Shown here piece after piece: positions 12,560 to 23,797 of a stretch of 64,000 bases of DNA (positions are counted from its first letter, which is position 1; each line of letters starts with the position of its first letter). Position numbers and translations under genes: made by a program. The DNA comes from Hyalella azteca (taxonomy: Eukaryota > Arthropoda > Malacostraca > Amphipoda > Hyalellidae). The stretch is from positions 526,014-590,013 of the forward strand of contig NW_025930738.1 in assembly GCF_000764305.2 (NCBI RefSeq), given 5' to 3'. Under the pieces are notes generated by a model. The model worked only from the letters and a program-made list of their open reading frames with translations. It was not told the DNA's origin and searched no databases.

Positions 12560-13230
12560 TGACTCCTTTTCAGCTTTGTTCCTCAATTGCTAAATGATTT
12601 TAACTTATCCTACTCCCCGCTTCCCCAATCCTTTTGACTATTCCTTCAGTTTAATGATACCCCGAAATCTCTTTACCCCTCCAAGCTATATAAAACCTGC
12701 CAGCAATGAAAACCCCTCTCGTCGCTGGCTATCTTATATGTCGATGTCATTGACCCCTTCGGATATATGGCTGCCCTCTTCTGTATGTGACGTCCGTGGA
12801 GCTACATAACATCCTTCGCAGATTTATGACACGCATCTCAACTGAATAACTCGCCACACAACCAGTCGATTCCCTTCCAGCTAAATGACCCCCAGCTTCT
12901 TACCTTCAGTTACATAGACTCACATTCATTTGCTACCCTTTTCAGCTGCATGGTACTTCATATGACCCCCCCAACTACAGGACCAACCAGACAACACACC
13001 ACTTCCTCAGCTATATGACTCTTTCCCCAGCAATATAACACTTCTCGTGACTTCTGCAATATGAACCCACAGATGTATAAACCTCCAGCTATATGGCCCC
13101 TTAGATGTAAGAGACGCCAGCTATATTACCCCTCAGTTGTAATATGAATCATTAGATTAATGACAACCTTCATCTATATGATCTCTCAGCATTATGCTCA
13201 CTCAGCTTTATGATCCCCCCCCCCCCTCAA
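12560..13230. repeat. Degenerate tandem region built on CAGCTATATGACCCC
   Basis: A pyrimidine-rich stretch in which a motif close to TCAGCTATATGACCCC recurs at irregular spacing of roughly 20-30 bp, heavily mutated, ending in a run of C at about 13207-13217. It reads as an old decayed minisatellite. The open frame at 12594-12809 lies inside it and is not taken as a gene. Confidence 0.55.
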
Positions 13231-13859
13231 TAATGCGACGCTCTGAACCAAGTGTTCAAGAGAGTGAGGGAAGGTGGGCAGTGAGCATGAAGGAAGTAAT
13301 GATCGCAAGGACTGAGCCACCTGATAACGCAGGCTTGGCTTGCTCATAACTCACGGTCGTGAGCCACCTCATCACTTCTAGGAATCCTGACCTCGGCGAA
13401 CTTCCGGACCTCAGTATGACTGACGCCCTTAGTACAATGAGCGCAATTTGCCTGCAATCGCAATGCATCACGCAGTCAGTGCCTGGGGGGGGCTGTTGCG
13501 TCAATAAATCGACTTCTCTGCTCATTATAGTCTTCAAATTTTTCGTCACTTGATCACATTTATTCGTAAAGGAACTCGCGCTTGATTGTCCTCCTAAAAT
13601 TTGAGCTTGGAATAATTATTCAAAACTTTTACATTGTTTATTTATGTCTGTTAGCTTCCAGTTTTTCCGCTTCGTTAAACATCTACGGCTTCGTTCTTCA
13701 CCCGCATCGGCAAATGTAATTCCCGTCAAAATAATTTTCCAGTCAAAACCACTACAATACTCAGTTGTGACGCCCCTTCACAGATGTAATATAAATCTTA
13801 TGCCCGACAAAACACGTTTAGAGGAAACATTACATTGGTATTTCATGCCGTTCTGTAAC

Positions 13860-13980
13860 TCACCCTCGGGATGGTTAGATGAAGACGCCTCCGTTCCCTG
13901 GAGTTGCAAACGCTGCACCCCTTGCGGGGGCAGAGACCCTGGCGACGATCTCTGCGACCCGACTTGTCGGGGCTGAGTTG
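13860..13980 (+). other. Cysteine-rich short frame, faintly PHD-finger-like
   Basis: The end of the plus-strand frame 13644-13976 reads VPWSCKRCTPCGGRDPGDDL then CDPTCRG and stops. The W-x-C-x2-C-x2-CGG...DDL-CD pattern recalls part of a PHD finger, and the block is more GC-rich than its surroundings. There is no credible acceptor or donor, the zinc ligands are incomplete, and a stop follows at once. It could be an exon relic or chance. Confidence 0.15.
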
Positions 13981-14421
13981 AGGGTCAAGTGGTGGAGCTC
14001 AAGCTGAATAAGACCTGTAAATGTACAAGTTATTTAATAAACAAAAACTCGTGGAAGAAGAGATATTGTAACGGGTGACGTTGCAGCTCATATTGAGTGA
14101 TTAGTTAACTTAGCAAACTGAATCAGCATCATAAAAAATTTGGAATACATTTGAAATTTCGATAAAATGCAAGTTTAAGCTATAAACCAGGATGGAATCT
14201 AGCGAAGAAATTGTTTTCATGATTATTTTTGTCATTTCTTGCTTTAAGCTAATAAATTCGTTTATCGACCGCTGTCAATGTCTTCCCGGTCTGTAAAGTA
14301 GTTTCTTTAAATTGTTACTCTCATGCATAACTCTTTGTTTGCTATGGATTCCAGCCATCAATAACTCCCAATTATGAGATCTTAACACGAGTTAGCAACT
14401 TCCCCGTTGAAATTTCTTGTA

Positions 14422-14518
14422 CAGACTATAAATGCCACTGTGTGATAGGATTCCACGTAAGAGTGTGCACACTCTTACGTGGAATTCTACCATACAGTGT
14501 CATTTATATAGTGGTCTG
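14422..14518. repeat. 97-bp near-perfect palindrome without a loop
   Basis: The arms start CAGAC at both ends and meet at 14467/14468. The central 36 bp (ATTCCACGTAAGAGTGTG and its exact complement) are perfect; further out there are a few mismatches and a 5-base gap in the left arm. It is probably a tiny palindromic MITE, with ends CAGAC...GTCTG. No clean target duplication was seen. It has no coding potential. Confidence 0.85.
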
Positions 14519-14734
14519 ATAGCAATGTGGTCACGGAGGACAGTACTAATTTGTTTTTAATATCATAATACGGACGCAGGAATGAAAGCCGAGCGCTTAT
14601 TATGAGCGGGTCACCGCTCCTGACAGAAAATACCATCACATGTGCTCCTAATTAATTTGTTTGTACAGTCACCAACCAAATGAAATGAGAGTGGTAGCTT
14701 TGCCCACAGCTAAAAACCAACAACAGGAATGGAA

Positions 14735-14965
14735 GTGGTAATGCGCACCATATATTACACAAAAGAGAAAGAGTAGCAGCCCATCTAATGATAGACAACA
14801 AAAGAGAAATTGTTGCAGCGCATCTAAGGACAGACAACAAGTAAGGAAGTGTTGAACTACACATAACGACATAGAACAAGATGGGAAGTGTTGCAGCACA
14901 CCTAATGCTAGCAAACGAGAGTGTTACACAGCACCTATAGCAACATACAACAAGAGAGGTCGCAC
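14735..14965. repeat. Degenerate tandem repeat, about 40-bp unit
   Basis: Around five or six diverged units sharing blocks such as GACAACA, GAAGTGTTGCAGC and CACCTAATG. The two long minus frames here (14652-14914) are open only because of the repeat and are not called as genes. Confidence 0.6.
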
Positions 14966-17900
14966 CACACCTTATATAGGACGACGTCAGGATGTGGACT
15001 GAAGGAAGAGGTTACTCGTGCTCCTATATACGGAGTCCTACCACCGGTCAATGATGCGCCAAACTATCGGCTCACCGACAGCCATAAAAGCTATGCGGTT
15101 CACAGTTTTGCGATACCGTGACGCCGACGAAGATGGTTTATAGTGCCATTGTAATGACACCTTAGATGCCCATGGCCTTGACGCTGCCGCAGTGCACTGG
15201 TCATCAGATACAAGTTCTGATCCACAGCAGGGACTGGTCTATATAAAGCATGACTATCAGTTCAATTGATATGTCGTGCATGGTTCGGAAAGCTCTTGTG
15301 TGTGACGTATAAAAAATGCCGGATTTCATTCATATATATTGAAAATTAACAAGTAAGTTTTGGAGAATTTAAAAATATTTTAATGTCACCAGTTACATCA
15401 TCAGTTCGAAACTTTAATAATACAAAGATAATCAATATAGAGACCAAGTTTAGAAAAAACGATTCCCACTAAACGAGCGAAGGAACGCAAAAATCTATCA
15501 GTTATCAATTCTAAACGGGTAAGAACTACCCGTGAAAGGGTTGTTAAGACAAAACTTTCTTTTTGAAAGACGCAGTGATTCCAAATCCTTAACTCTAAGG
15601 AATCATCGGTGAGCTAAAAATAATTTTTCGACAGTGTAACGTCGCACTGTTTAGTTCACACTGAACAATGGTGTGTTCAAATTACTGATATAATTATTGT
15701 TCATTACACATGAAATGTTGACTTAGCATCTTTCCGTAAAAGCTTGGTTCAAATTTCGAACCAATGATATTGAAATATAAATTGCCATTTTCATCTGTTA
15801 ATACGAATGCTATACAATTCGTGGTGGAAATTTTGATCACATACTTACTCCTTATTTAGGTTACAACAGTCTTTGGATGTTTGCGCTACCGAAGGATTTA
15901 TTCCCAACTTTATCCGCATTTTCAAAAAAATTTTAAAGGGACTCCTTGACTATAAGCCCTTTGTAGAATCTAAGTTACACATTTTATGAATCGATCCCTG
16001 CACCAGTGAACAACGTAGCCCATATATGATCGTTCATTTCGACTGACTGCTCACCAAGATCGAACAAGCAATCCAAGTAAAGAGGATAGATCGGGGTAAG
16101 AACGTACGGAATAATGCTCGCTTTTGGCTAACCACTCTGTTCTCTACTGCTTTGACCAAGCCAGGTCACAGGCACCGACAACCAGCCCCTACGGATAATG
16201 CAGAATCAACCCTTCTCGCTTCACCCGATGTTTAAGTGCCCTAACTTTACATCCCTCGACAGCCCTTCCACGAATTCGAGGCCTGTGCTCATTCCGTCCA
16301 AGAGCCATAACAATTATGCCTTTCATGCTGCCCACGTCGCCATTTGTCCAACAAACGGCGTCCCAGACTCTGAAGGACCCTCACGAGCAGAGATTTGACC
16401 CTTTAATATTACAAGTTTGACTGAAAATCAAATGGTATTTGAAATTCCATTGCTAATCTGCAGCTCTACTGCATGATATGCCATCCAGGACCGACACAGA
16501 GAGATTAAGGGTAATTGGTATCAAGGCCTCAGAAGTCGAACTATTATTATAATATTGAAGGTCATCGAAAATGGGCGGCTCAGCGAAATGCATCTTAACC
16601 ACATGCATGTGCTAAAAATCACACGATTCCTTCTTTACCTTGCGCTCTGCTGCCTTATGCCTTCGTCATTTGGTCCCGGTAAACCTCGAATTCTTGAAGT
16701 GGGTCTGAAAAAAATTTCTTCCCACTACTAGCGAGCGTTCATAAATCGAAATAAATGAGAATCAAATATTTAAAGTTATTCACCGATTTCTCTTGCGCTA
16801 TTTGGATCTAACAGAATATAAACCATGAAACACCGAAGGTGTGTCAAACATTTCGGATGGCAGTATCTCATTAAAAACGTCTCATAAAGAATTTTGAGCA
16901 CATTAAAAAAAATTCCTTGGCTACTACATTCTTTGACTTTCATTTGAGGAATTGAGATATTTATTTGCTTACAATTTTAGCTTTCCCCACCAGCTCGTTT
17001 TGTTTTGCTGCGGACTTTTTAAGGAGAACTAATATAAGCAACTTCTGGTAAGTTTCACGTGCCCTTAGCCTATCAGCAGGCCTGGCAGCCATTGAGGTCG
17101 ATCGTCCTCTAACGGCTCCTAAAATCTAATCGTCTCCTGGAATAGGTCAGGCTTTCACGACTGGGATTCTTGCTAGGATTGAACCTTGGATACTTGAGAT
17201 ATTTAGCCTCGTTCTCTAGAATGCATTTGTAAGTTTTTGTTCTTGGAAGAAATTTCTCAGTATTTTATCGACGAAGTGAATGAAAACTTATTACTGTGAG
17301 CGTGTTGAATACATAAGCGTTCATAGCTGTTTGCATCTCTTCACAAAGATTCCGTTGAGTTCGAATATAAAATTTTTTCTTTAGGTGAATTTCATTCTCG
17401 GGCAAGATTTTTCCCAAAGAACGCGAAGCTATGACTCGTGTTGCCTTCTCAGCTGCGCATTGCTGGGAACGCAGTTCATGAGTTATTGGACTTATTCCCA
17501 TCCGATGACATGCTATCATTTGAACTGTAAATCCTAAGGTGATTATTATTTGAAAAACTCGAATAAAAACCAATCAGTTTGGACCAACGGCGATTCCAAC
17601 TCTCTCTCAAGTTAGTATTAATAATAATAACGTAAAAGTGAGATGAAATCTAGCCTGCGCATACAAATTTCAGTGCCGAAAAATTTCTCGGTCGATTTTG
17701 GCGAATGGGAAATCAAGAATAGTAATGCTATTGCAATTTTATTTCTCGACTTTTTTCAATATATGATTTCACTTATTAGATAGACTTTCCGACAAGTATG
17801 CGAGAGGATTAAACTCAAACATCAAGAAATAAAAATTATCCATCAGAAATTTGAGAACTCATTTCAATGGAGAATAACCGAAACCTTGACCGAAATAAAA

Positions 17901-18500
17901 TATTTCGGTGTGCGCACCAATCATAAGTTCCGTACTTACCCGTCACGAGGATCAGGTGGTGACCTGAATACTGCATAGGGCAGCGCTGCGCACCACTAAG
18001 TTCTGACATTGACCTCCTCTTTTCAGGCTACTACTTCCATGCTAATTAGAAAATACATAGTTCCCTACCTATTGATCGTCTAACATCTAAAATGCATACC
18101 AAATTGCCAAAGGGCACCAGACCTTTTACCTCACCAATGATGATCAATTTGAGCCCGAAGTACAAAATCCTCGAGTTGTTAAATTATAATATACCAAAAT
18201 ATGATTTAGAAATTGCGTATAAAACGAATCGGTGCAACATACCTATGTTGACCAAATCCTTGAGATGTCTGTAGTTGAAAAAATAAAATGAATGCATTGC
18301 CACACCTGGTTTTAATCGTGCCTCTAGCTGTAGCGGAATATCATTTGTATATTGTTATATAAGTACTGGTACTATAAAAAAGTTATTGAATTAAATGCAA
18401 TTGTCTTTGGAATTTTTCACAGCGATCATGCAGGATGAAATTAACTTTATTTACAAAGAAATAGGCGCATTAGTATAAAGCTCTCCATATATCATGCAAA
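14966..18500. other. Spacer, no gene recognised
   Basis: No gene was recognised. A strong minus-strand donor (GG|GTAAGTAC) sits at about 17936-17941 behind short open sequence, so an untranslated or small coding exon of a minus-strand transcript, possibly a distal 5' exon of the cadherin, cannot be excluded. Open frames at 16198-16398 and 17265-17573 have no family resemblance. Confidence 0.35.
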
Positions 18501-18589
18501 GGTTGCACCTTTACAGCAGGCGCTGGAAGAGGCGCATAATGATAGCCAGGCAGCACTTCGGCCGATAAGGACTACCAGCTTTACTGTCA

Positions 18590-18735
18590 TCGCAGGTCAA
18601 GGACGACCGAACTCCTGCACTCGCCACCAACTGCCTACCGAGCTCTAATACACGTCATCAACCGCTCATAGGGCTTCTGTCCACACCACTAACTGCTCAC
18701 TGAGCTCCTGCACTCACCACCAACTGCCTACCGAG
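18590..18735. repeat. Degenerate direct repeat, CACCAACTGCCTACCGAGC
   Basis: CTCCTGCACTC(G/A)CCACCAACTG followed by CCTACCGAGC occurs at about 18612 and about 18703, with a weaker middle copy (CACTAACTGCTCACTGAGC) at 18681. An old tandem duplication. Confidence 0.6.
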
Positions 18736-19068
18736 CGTAAGTTCAAAACCATCAACTACTTCCATCACCAAAACATCAACTACATCATCTACGCAGTAAA
18801 AAGTACTAGTCCAGCTGCAGTTCACAGCACCAGCTTCTAGCCGAAATTTTACACTCACAAACAATAACCTTCCAAGCCTCCGTATATGCACATCAACGAC
18901 TACTTGTGGATCTCATGTAAATGCACTCGCCGCTAGAAAACTACATAGCTAACGTACACATAATCAACTTCTTGATGAGCTTGCACCACCACTGCTGACC
19001 AAGAAGTTGCACTCAGAACCTACTACTATCAGGGCACCTGCAGCAACTGCCAACTCATCAAAGAACCT

Positions 19069-19192
19069 TTGCCACCTTTACCACCTTTGCCACCTTTGCC
19101 ACTTTTGCCACCTTTGCCACCTTTGCCACCTTTGCCACCTTTGCCACCTTTGCCACCTTTGCCACCTTTGCCACCTTTGCCACCTTTGCCAT
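19069..19192. repeat. 9-bp minisatellite TTTGCCACC, about 13 copies
   Basis: Almost uniform head-to-tail TTTGCCACC units with two variants (TTTACCACC, TTTGCCACT). Translation gives CHL repeats, which is why a 100-codon frame exists at 19007-19309; it has no other support. Confidence 0.95.
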
Positions 19193-19212
19193 CAACAGCT
19201 ATCGAACACCAA

Positions 19213-19390
19213 GATTCAAGGAATATTTAATAGCATTTTTGTCATTGCGAAATTTAATTTGCATTGCAAACCGGCGGGAATTTTGCTCTTTGTTAGCTTC
19301 TACCTTTGACTAAACGTCAAGGAATATTTAATAGCATCCTCATATTTGCGAAATTTGTTTGCATTTCAAACCGGTGGGAATTTTACACTT
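19213..19390. repeat. Tandem duplication of about 70 bp, period about 105 bp
   Basis: CAAGGAATATTTAATAGCAT opens both copies (near 19216 and 19318), and both continue through GCGAAATTT, TTTGCATT and CAAACCGG(C/T)GGGAATTTT with small gaps. Confidence 0.8.
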
Positions 19391-19894
19391 AGATCGTGAC
19401 CTAATTCAACTTCAAATGAAGTCTTGCTGCATATTCATTAACTAAAACATACTAGAAAGTATCCTCAATTAGTTTTAACATTTTAAAGTTTGACTCTCAA
19501 ATTTGATATGTGCAGGTATATCGGCCAAGTTGTTTGATGTTGCTTTCAGCGATTCATTCATATAGGGACAATTTATATATTAATCTAAAATGATACAAGA
19601 AAATAATTGCATTATTTGAGGCAATTTTCTCCATTAACTCCTTGATATCAATCTAAAGTTAATGCCTATAATTAATTACAAATCGATCGCCCATATAGGT
19701 ATTACGATATTTATTAAAATCTAAGTCCATTAAGACTATAAGCTTCACGTCAGAAATGGTCTGATTCGTCATAAACTGACAGCACAAAAAAAAAGTAATA
19801 CCTTCAGAACATATTGATGAACACGAATTAGATGCTTTGATAGACGCGCGTGGTGATTATTATGATTCTTATTCTTATGATGAGTTCGGGACTT

Positions 19895-20462
19895 CCTAGT
19901 CCCCGGTTACGTTGATGCGCCGCCTTCGTCGTCCTCCGTCTCCGAGTCGTCGCTAGGCAGGTCAACTCGCCCTCGGGTCCCGGATGTAAAGTTGGACGTT
20001 TTCCGTATATTTGGCCTCCTTTGGGCCAGCTGATGCAAGATGTCACTTGATGAGGGTAGTTTCACATTGCTGGACAATCCGGGATCTTTCTCAACCAATA
20101 GTCTAATCATCTCTTGAAAGTTGCAAGGGTGAACTCCCCACCTCTCAGCTCTTTTGGCAGGGCATTTAGGAGCCTCGGTCCTACAACGGACAGTGATCCC
20201 TCACGGAGATTCTGTACTCTGGCCGCGGCTCGGTTATGAAATGGGGAACGTTCCACAGTCTCCCCTTCTTTTCGTGGTAATGTGTCACTATTCTGGAGGT
20301 CTCACTTTCTAAGTTGGGAGCCAGTCCGGTTATCATCTTCCAAGTGTACAGTATGATATACCTCTCTCTTCTCCCCTCCAGTGAGTACAGTCCCAGGTGT
20401 TTCAGTCTTTCTCAGTAGTTCAGTTTCAGCTCCCTCATGCCTCTGATCCTGTACGTGAAGGG
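19895..20462 (-). mobile_element. 3' end of a non-LTR (CR1/Jockey-type) retrotransposon, degenerate
   Basis: On the minus strand, broken frames carry the characteristic C-terminal region of non-LTR reverse transcriptases: YRIRGMREL, then LGLYSLEGRRERYIILYTWK, MITGLAPNLESETSRI, GRLWNVPHF, and after a frame change SVVGPRLLNALPKELRGG and TFKR. Such elements usually end with the pattern GPRLFNxLPxxLR...FKxxLDxWL. Stops and frameshifts show it is dead, and the 5' part is missing: at 20460 the sequence passes straight into the 50-bp minisatellite. The acidic stretch near 19930-19960 (DSETEDDE) would be the extreme C-terminus. Confidence 0.8.
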
Positions 20463-20477
20463 CGGCGATCTCTACAC

Positions 20478-20905
20478 CGCCTGGTGAGTTCTCCGTTCGT
20501 AGAGATCGCCGCCCCCTCAATGTTCTACAGTCCCACGTACGCAGTGGTTGTTCGTAGAGATCGCCGCCCTCTCGATGTTATACAGTCCCACGCACTGGTT
20601 GTTCGTAGAGATCGCCGCCTCTCAATGTTCTACAGTCCCACGCAGTGGTTGTTCGTAGAGATCGCCGCCTCTCAATGTTCTACAGTCCCACGCAGTGGTT
20701 GTTCGTAGAGATCGCCGCCCTCTCAATGTTCTACAGTCCCACGCAGTGGTTGTTCGTAGAGATCGCCGCCTTTCAATGTTCTACAGTCCCACGCACTGGT
20801 TGTTCGTAGAGATCGCCGGTCTTTCAATGTTCTACAGTCCCACGCACTGGTTGTTCGTAGAGATCGCCGGTCTCTCAATGTTCTACAGTCCCACGCACTG
20901 GTTAA
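20478..20905. repeat. About 50-bp minisatellite, 8 copies
   Basis: Units contain GTTCGTAGAGATCGCCGCC, then TCTCAATGTTCTACAGTCCC and ACGCAGTGG or ACGCACTGG. The array abuts the retrotransposon remnant. The sequence GTAGAGATCGCCGCCC carried by each unit is the reverse complement of 20460-20475, inside the remnant. Confidence 0.95.
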
Positions 20906-21662
20906 TCGCCTCATCAGCTGCCCGGCATTGATCGCAGTGCCATAGCAATCACCTGATCACCTAAGACAGTGCAAGTTACAGTATATCTAAAAAACTATAG
21001 AAAAAATATGTGTAACGTGCAGAGCATAACAAATAAAAGTATATTGTATTATATAATAAAGTAATATCAAAAACATGATACATAAATTTTTTTTAATAAT
21101 TAATCAATAAATTTTACTACTTTTTCTTGTTGGAAAATTTTGCTAGATTTTAGCGTCTGGCATACTTTGTGAGTATCGCAACATATAAGAATCAAATGTA
21201 GACCATATAAAATCTCACAAATGCAGAGCATTTAAAATCTTAAACGCAACATATTCACACCAAGAAATATCTTTCAACTCTATAGTTAAGATGGCTATTA
21301 TCTATTTCATCATAGCAAACGCCATCCTATCCTAATGATCGCACAAAAATAATATCGTCAGATCATTTGGTCGTTTCGTCTGTAGAATATGTAATGATTT
21401 ATTCTCCAAATATGGTATTTTACGATCAAGATTACAGTCGAGTGCTTATGAAAGGAAATATTTTTTCGAAGCTACTTTTTTCACTGGTGTCAGTGCATCA
21501 GAAGCAACTTCAGGCTCTGGAAGAGATTACTAAAGCAAATACCAACTTCCGTCCGACGTACACTCCCCTCGCCTACTACCCTCGACACGCTTGAGGGATT
21601 ATGGCGAGTTTGCGTGGGTAATTCCACCCTCTTGAAGAAAGTCGATAAGCTTCCTGTATCGA

Positions 21663-21908
21663 CCTGTGACCCGCGATGTCAGCATATACACCACCATCCC
21701 GTGACCCGCGATGTCAGCATATACACCACCATCCCGTGACCCGCGATATATCACCCCGTGCACCACCAACCCGTGACACGCGATATATCAGCCCATGCAC
21801 CACCAACCCGTGACCCGCGATATATCAGCCCATGCACCACCAACCCGTGACCCGTGATATATCAGCCCATGCACCACCAACCCGTGACCCGCGATATATC
21901 AGCCCATG
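21663..21908. repeat. About 37-bp minisatellite, 6-7 copies
   Basis: Units are built on CCCGTGACCCGCGATATATC plus AGCCCATGCACCACCAA; the first two units are variants (GATGTCAGCATATACACC). Confidence 0.95.
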
Positions 21909-22399
21909 CCTTGTCATTTCCCAGGCTTCATCCTCCACTGGTGCCATCAGGCAAGAGTTTCTTCCTTTCACTTCCATTTGTGAAGCAATAAGCAGATTAA
22001 TAACCTGATGGCTGTCAGCTCTAGGCCTCGATTATTAATTGCTTTAGGCCAGGGTGATAGTAAGAGGCTCGACTGTGCTGCGCCATGAGGTTTCAGTGAT
22101 TCTTCGTGATAGAAGGATAAAATAATTAAGTCTAAGAGACATGTGTTACGTGAAGACGTAATGAGGCATTTATTTATCTATTGTCTGTGCACCAGAAGTT
22201 AGTATAACTCACCTGTGACGCTGTTTGTCGAAGCCTCTACTTGAAATTGAAGTAGAACCACAAAATCGGTTTGGAACCACAAAATCAGTCGACTCGAAGC
22301 TGGGCAATCAAATTACTAACTCGAATTTAGAGATCTTGAGCACTAAAAATTTAGAAATCTCTCGTAAAAATTGCAATTTGTAACCAAATGCCAGTGTCA

Positions 22400-22630
22400 A
22401 AAGAGTAGCACTGGTCGTGCGTGTGTCTTCCCTCACTGCTGGTCTATGAATGATACCACCTGTTCAAGAGCGCCAGCCCTCGCCCGCTACACCGCGGCTC
22501 CTCAAACTCCGCCCTCGGCCATCAATTGTCGGCCTCACGCGGCCCTCTTCAACGCGGCGGCCGCTCTGCACAACTGCAACAGAACCCGTGTGCAGAGTTG
22601 CACCGCTGACAGGTGCAGCGTGCTTTACAG
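22400..22630. other. GC- and CpG-rich block before a minisatellite
   Basis: A stretch of about 200 bp clearly richer in C, G and CpG than the surroundings, including GCGGCCGC at about 22556. It is open in the plus frame that continues through the 33-bp repeat, but there is no in-frame ATG-led gene structure or domain. It could be a small CpG-rich regulatory region or an exon of an unknown gene. Confidence 0.3.
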
Positions 22631-22965
22631 AGTCAGAGCTGACAGGTGCAGCATGATTACAGAGTCAGAGCAGACAGGTGCAGCATGCTTCACAGAGCCA
22701 GAGCTAACAGGTGCAGCATGCTTCACAGAGCCAAAGCTAACAGGTGCAGCATGCTTCACAGAGCCAGAGCTAACAGGTGCAGCATGCTTCACAGAACCAG
22801 AGCTGACAGGTGCAGCATGCTTCACAAAGTCAGAGCTAACAGGTGCAGCATGCTTCACAGAGCCAGAGCTAACAGATGCAGCATGCTTCACAAAGTCAGA
22901 GCTGACAGGTGCAGCATGCTTCACAGAGCCAGAGCTAATAGGTGCAGCATGCTTCACAGCGCATA
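22610..22965. repeat. 33-bp minisatellite, about 11 copies
   Basis: Unit GGTGCAGCATGCTTCACAGA plus GCCAGAGCTAACA, with T/C and A/G variants. Because 33 is divisible by three and the unit has few stops, three frames (two plus, one minus) stay open over it; the plus frame would encode TGAACFTEPEL repeats. Confidence 0.95.
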
Positions 22966-23190
22966 TCTGGCAGAGCCAGAATAGGGCGGAAAGAACGCTT
23001 ATCAAGGGCGTCAACGAAAATACATCGGAGCTTAGAAGTAAATATCATATGAAGTACACAGTAAGCTACAATATTAATGTTGACCAAGTAATTGCATTAA
23101 CAATCCTGTAATAATTAAGTGACATCATTGCTCAAACACAATTTTACTGTCTGCACTGAACACTTGTAGTTGCAGACAACGGTGTACCTA

Positions 23191-23290
23191 TACAGGGTGC
23201 GGCGTGGGAACTTACTCTTTTAAAAAAATCACAAAGTAAAAAGTATTAAAGATAGCGTTTTAATTCTTTCTTTTTTACAAAGAGCTACAT
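23191..23290. mobile_element. Possible terminal segment of the mariner-type element
   Basis: Begins TACAGGGTGCGGCGTGGGAA, a form common at the ends of mariner-like elements, and lies just left of the transposase fragment, separated from it by the adapter. It may be the untranslated 3' end of the same element family, but adjacency cannot be trusted here. Confidence 0.35.
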
Positions 23291-23328
23291 CTGTCTCTTA
23301 TACACATCTAGATGTGTATAAGAGACAG
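23291..23328. other. Nextera mate-pair junction adapter (sequencing artefact)
   Basis: Positions 23291-23309 read CTGTCTCTTATACACATCT and 23310-23328 are its exact reverse complement AGATGTGTATAAGAGACAG. These are the two 19-bp Tn5 mosaic-end sequences head to head, exactly the circularisation junction of Illumina Nextera mate-pair libraries. It is not host DNA. The last residues of the transposase frame (FLSLIHI and stop) are translated adapter. Sequence left and right of it may not be neighbours in the genome. Confidence 0.97.
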
Positions 23329-23797
23329 GAATATTACATCTTGTAGGTGACCTCCATGCTGTTCAATACATTTTGTCAGACGAGATCGGAAGTTTCGCTC
23401 CACCTTCTCAAGCATGTCTGGACCAATGTCAGCAATAGCAACGCGAATGTTGTTCTTCAGTTCAGCTAGGGTCCTCGGACGATTGGTGTACACTAAGGAT
23501 TTCAAGTATCCCCACAAAAAATAATCGCAGGGGGCTAAGTCCGGCGAGCGCGCTGGCCACTGGAGATCGCCCCTTAAGGAGATCACGCGTTGTGGAAAGT
23601 GTTCGCGCAAGAGAGCCATTGAAGCGCGTGCTGTGTGAGCCGTGGCCCCATCTTGTTGAAACCACACATTTCTTACACCAAGTTCATCAAGTTTTGGAAG
23701 GAAAAACTCTTGAATCATCTGAATGTACCGTTCAGAAGTGACTGTAACTGCCCTATCGTTCTCTTCAAAAAACCATGGGCCTATGATGCCAGTCCTG
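23329..23797 (-). pseudogene. Mariner-superfamily (DD41D-type) transposase fragment
   Basis: An open minus frame enters at the N (23798) with RTGIIGPWFFEENDRAVTVT and runs to HLQDVIF at the adapter. The second catalytic Asp lies in WFQQDGATAHTA and the third in SPDLAPCDYFLWG; 41 residues separate them by my count, which suggests the rosa/VISITOR (DD41D) branch rather than classical DD34D mariner. It lacks the N-terminal DNA-binding part and first Asp (cut by the N) and its own stop (cut by the adapter). Within the fragment there is no internal stop, so the source copy may be young or intact. Confidence 0.85.

Noticed and set aside
15240..15262. TATATAAAG followed by TCAGTT as a second promoter
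   Set aside because: The spacing to the initiator is only about 17-19 bp, too short, and no gene follows.
19007..19309. 100-codon frame with CHL repeats
   Set aside because: Entirely a by-product of the 9-bp TTTGCCACC minisatellite.
22610..22965. Evenly repeated units that could recall a CRISPR array
   Set aside because: Units are contiguous without unique spacers and the genome is eukaryotic; this and the other arrays are minisatellites.
22625..23014. 129-codon minus frame with KHAAPVSS repeats
   Set aside because: Antisense shadow of the 33-bp minisatellite.
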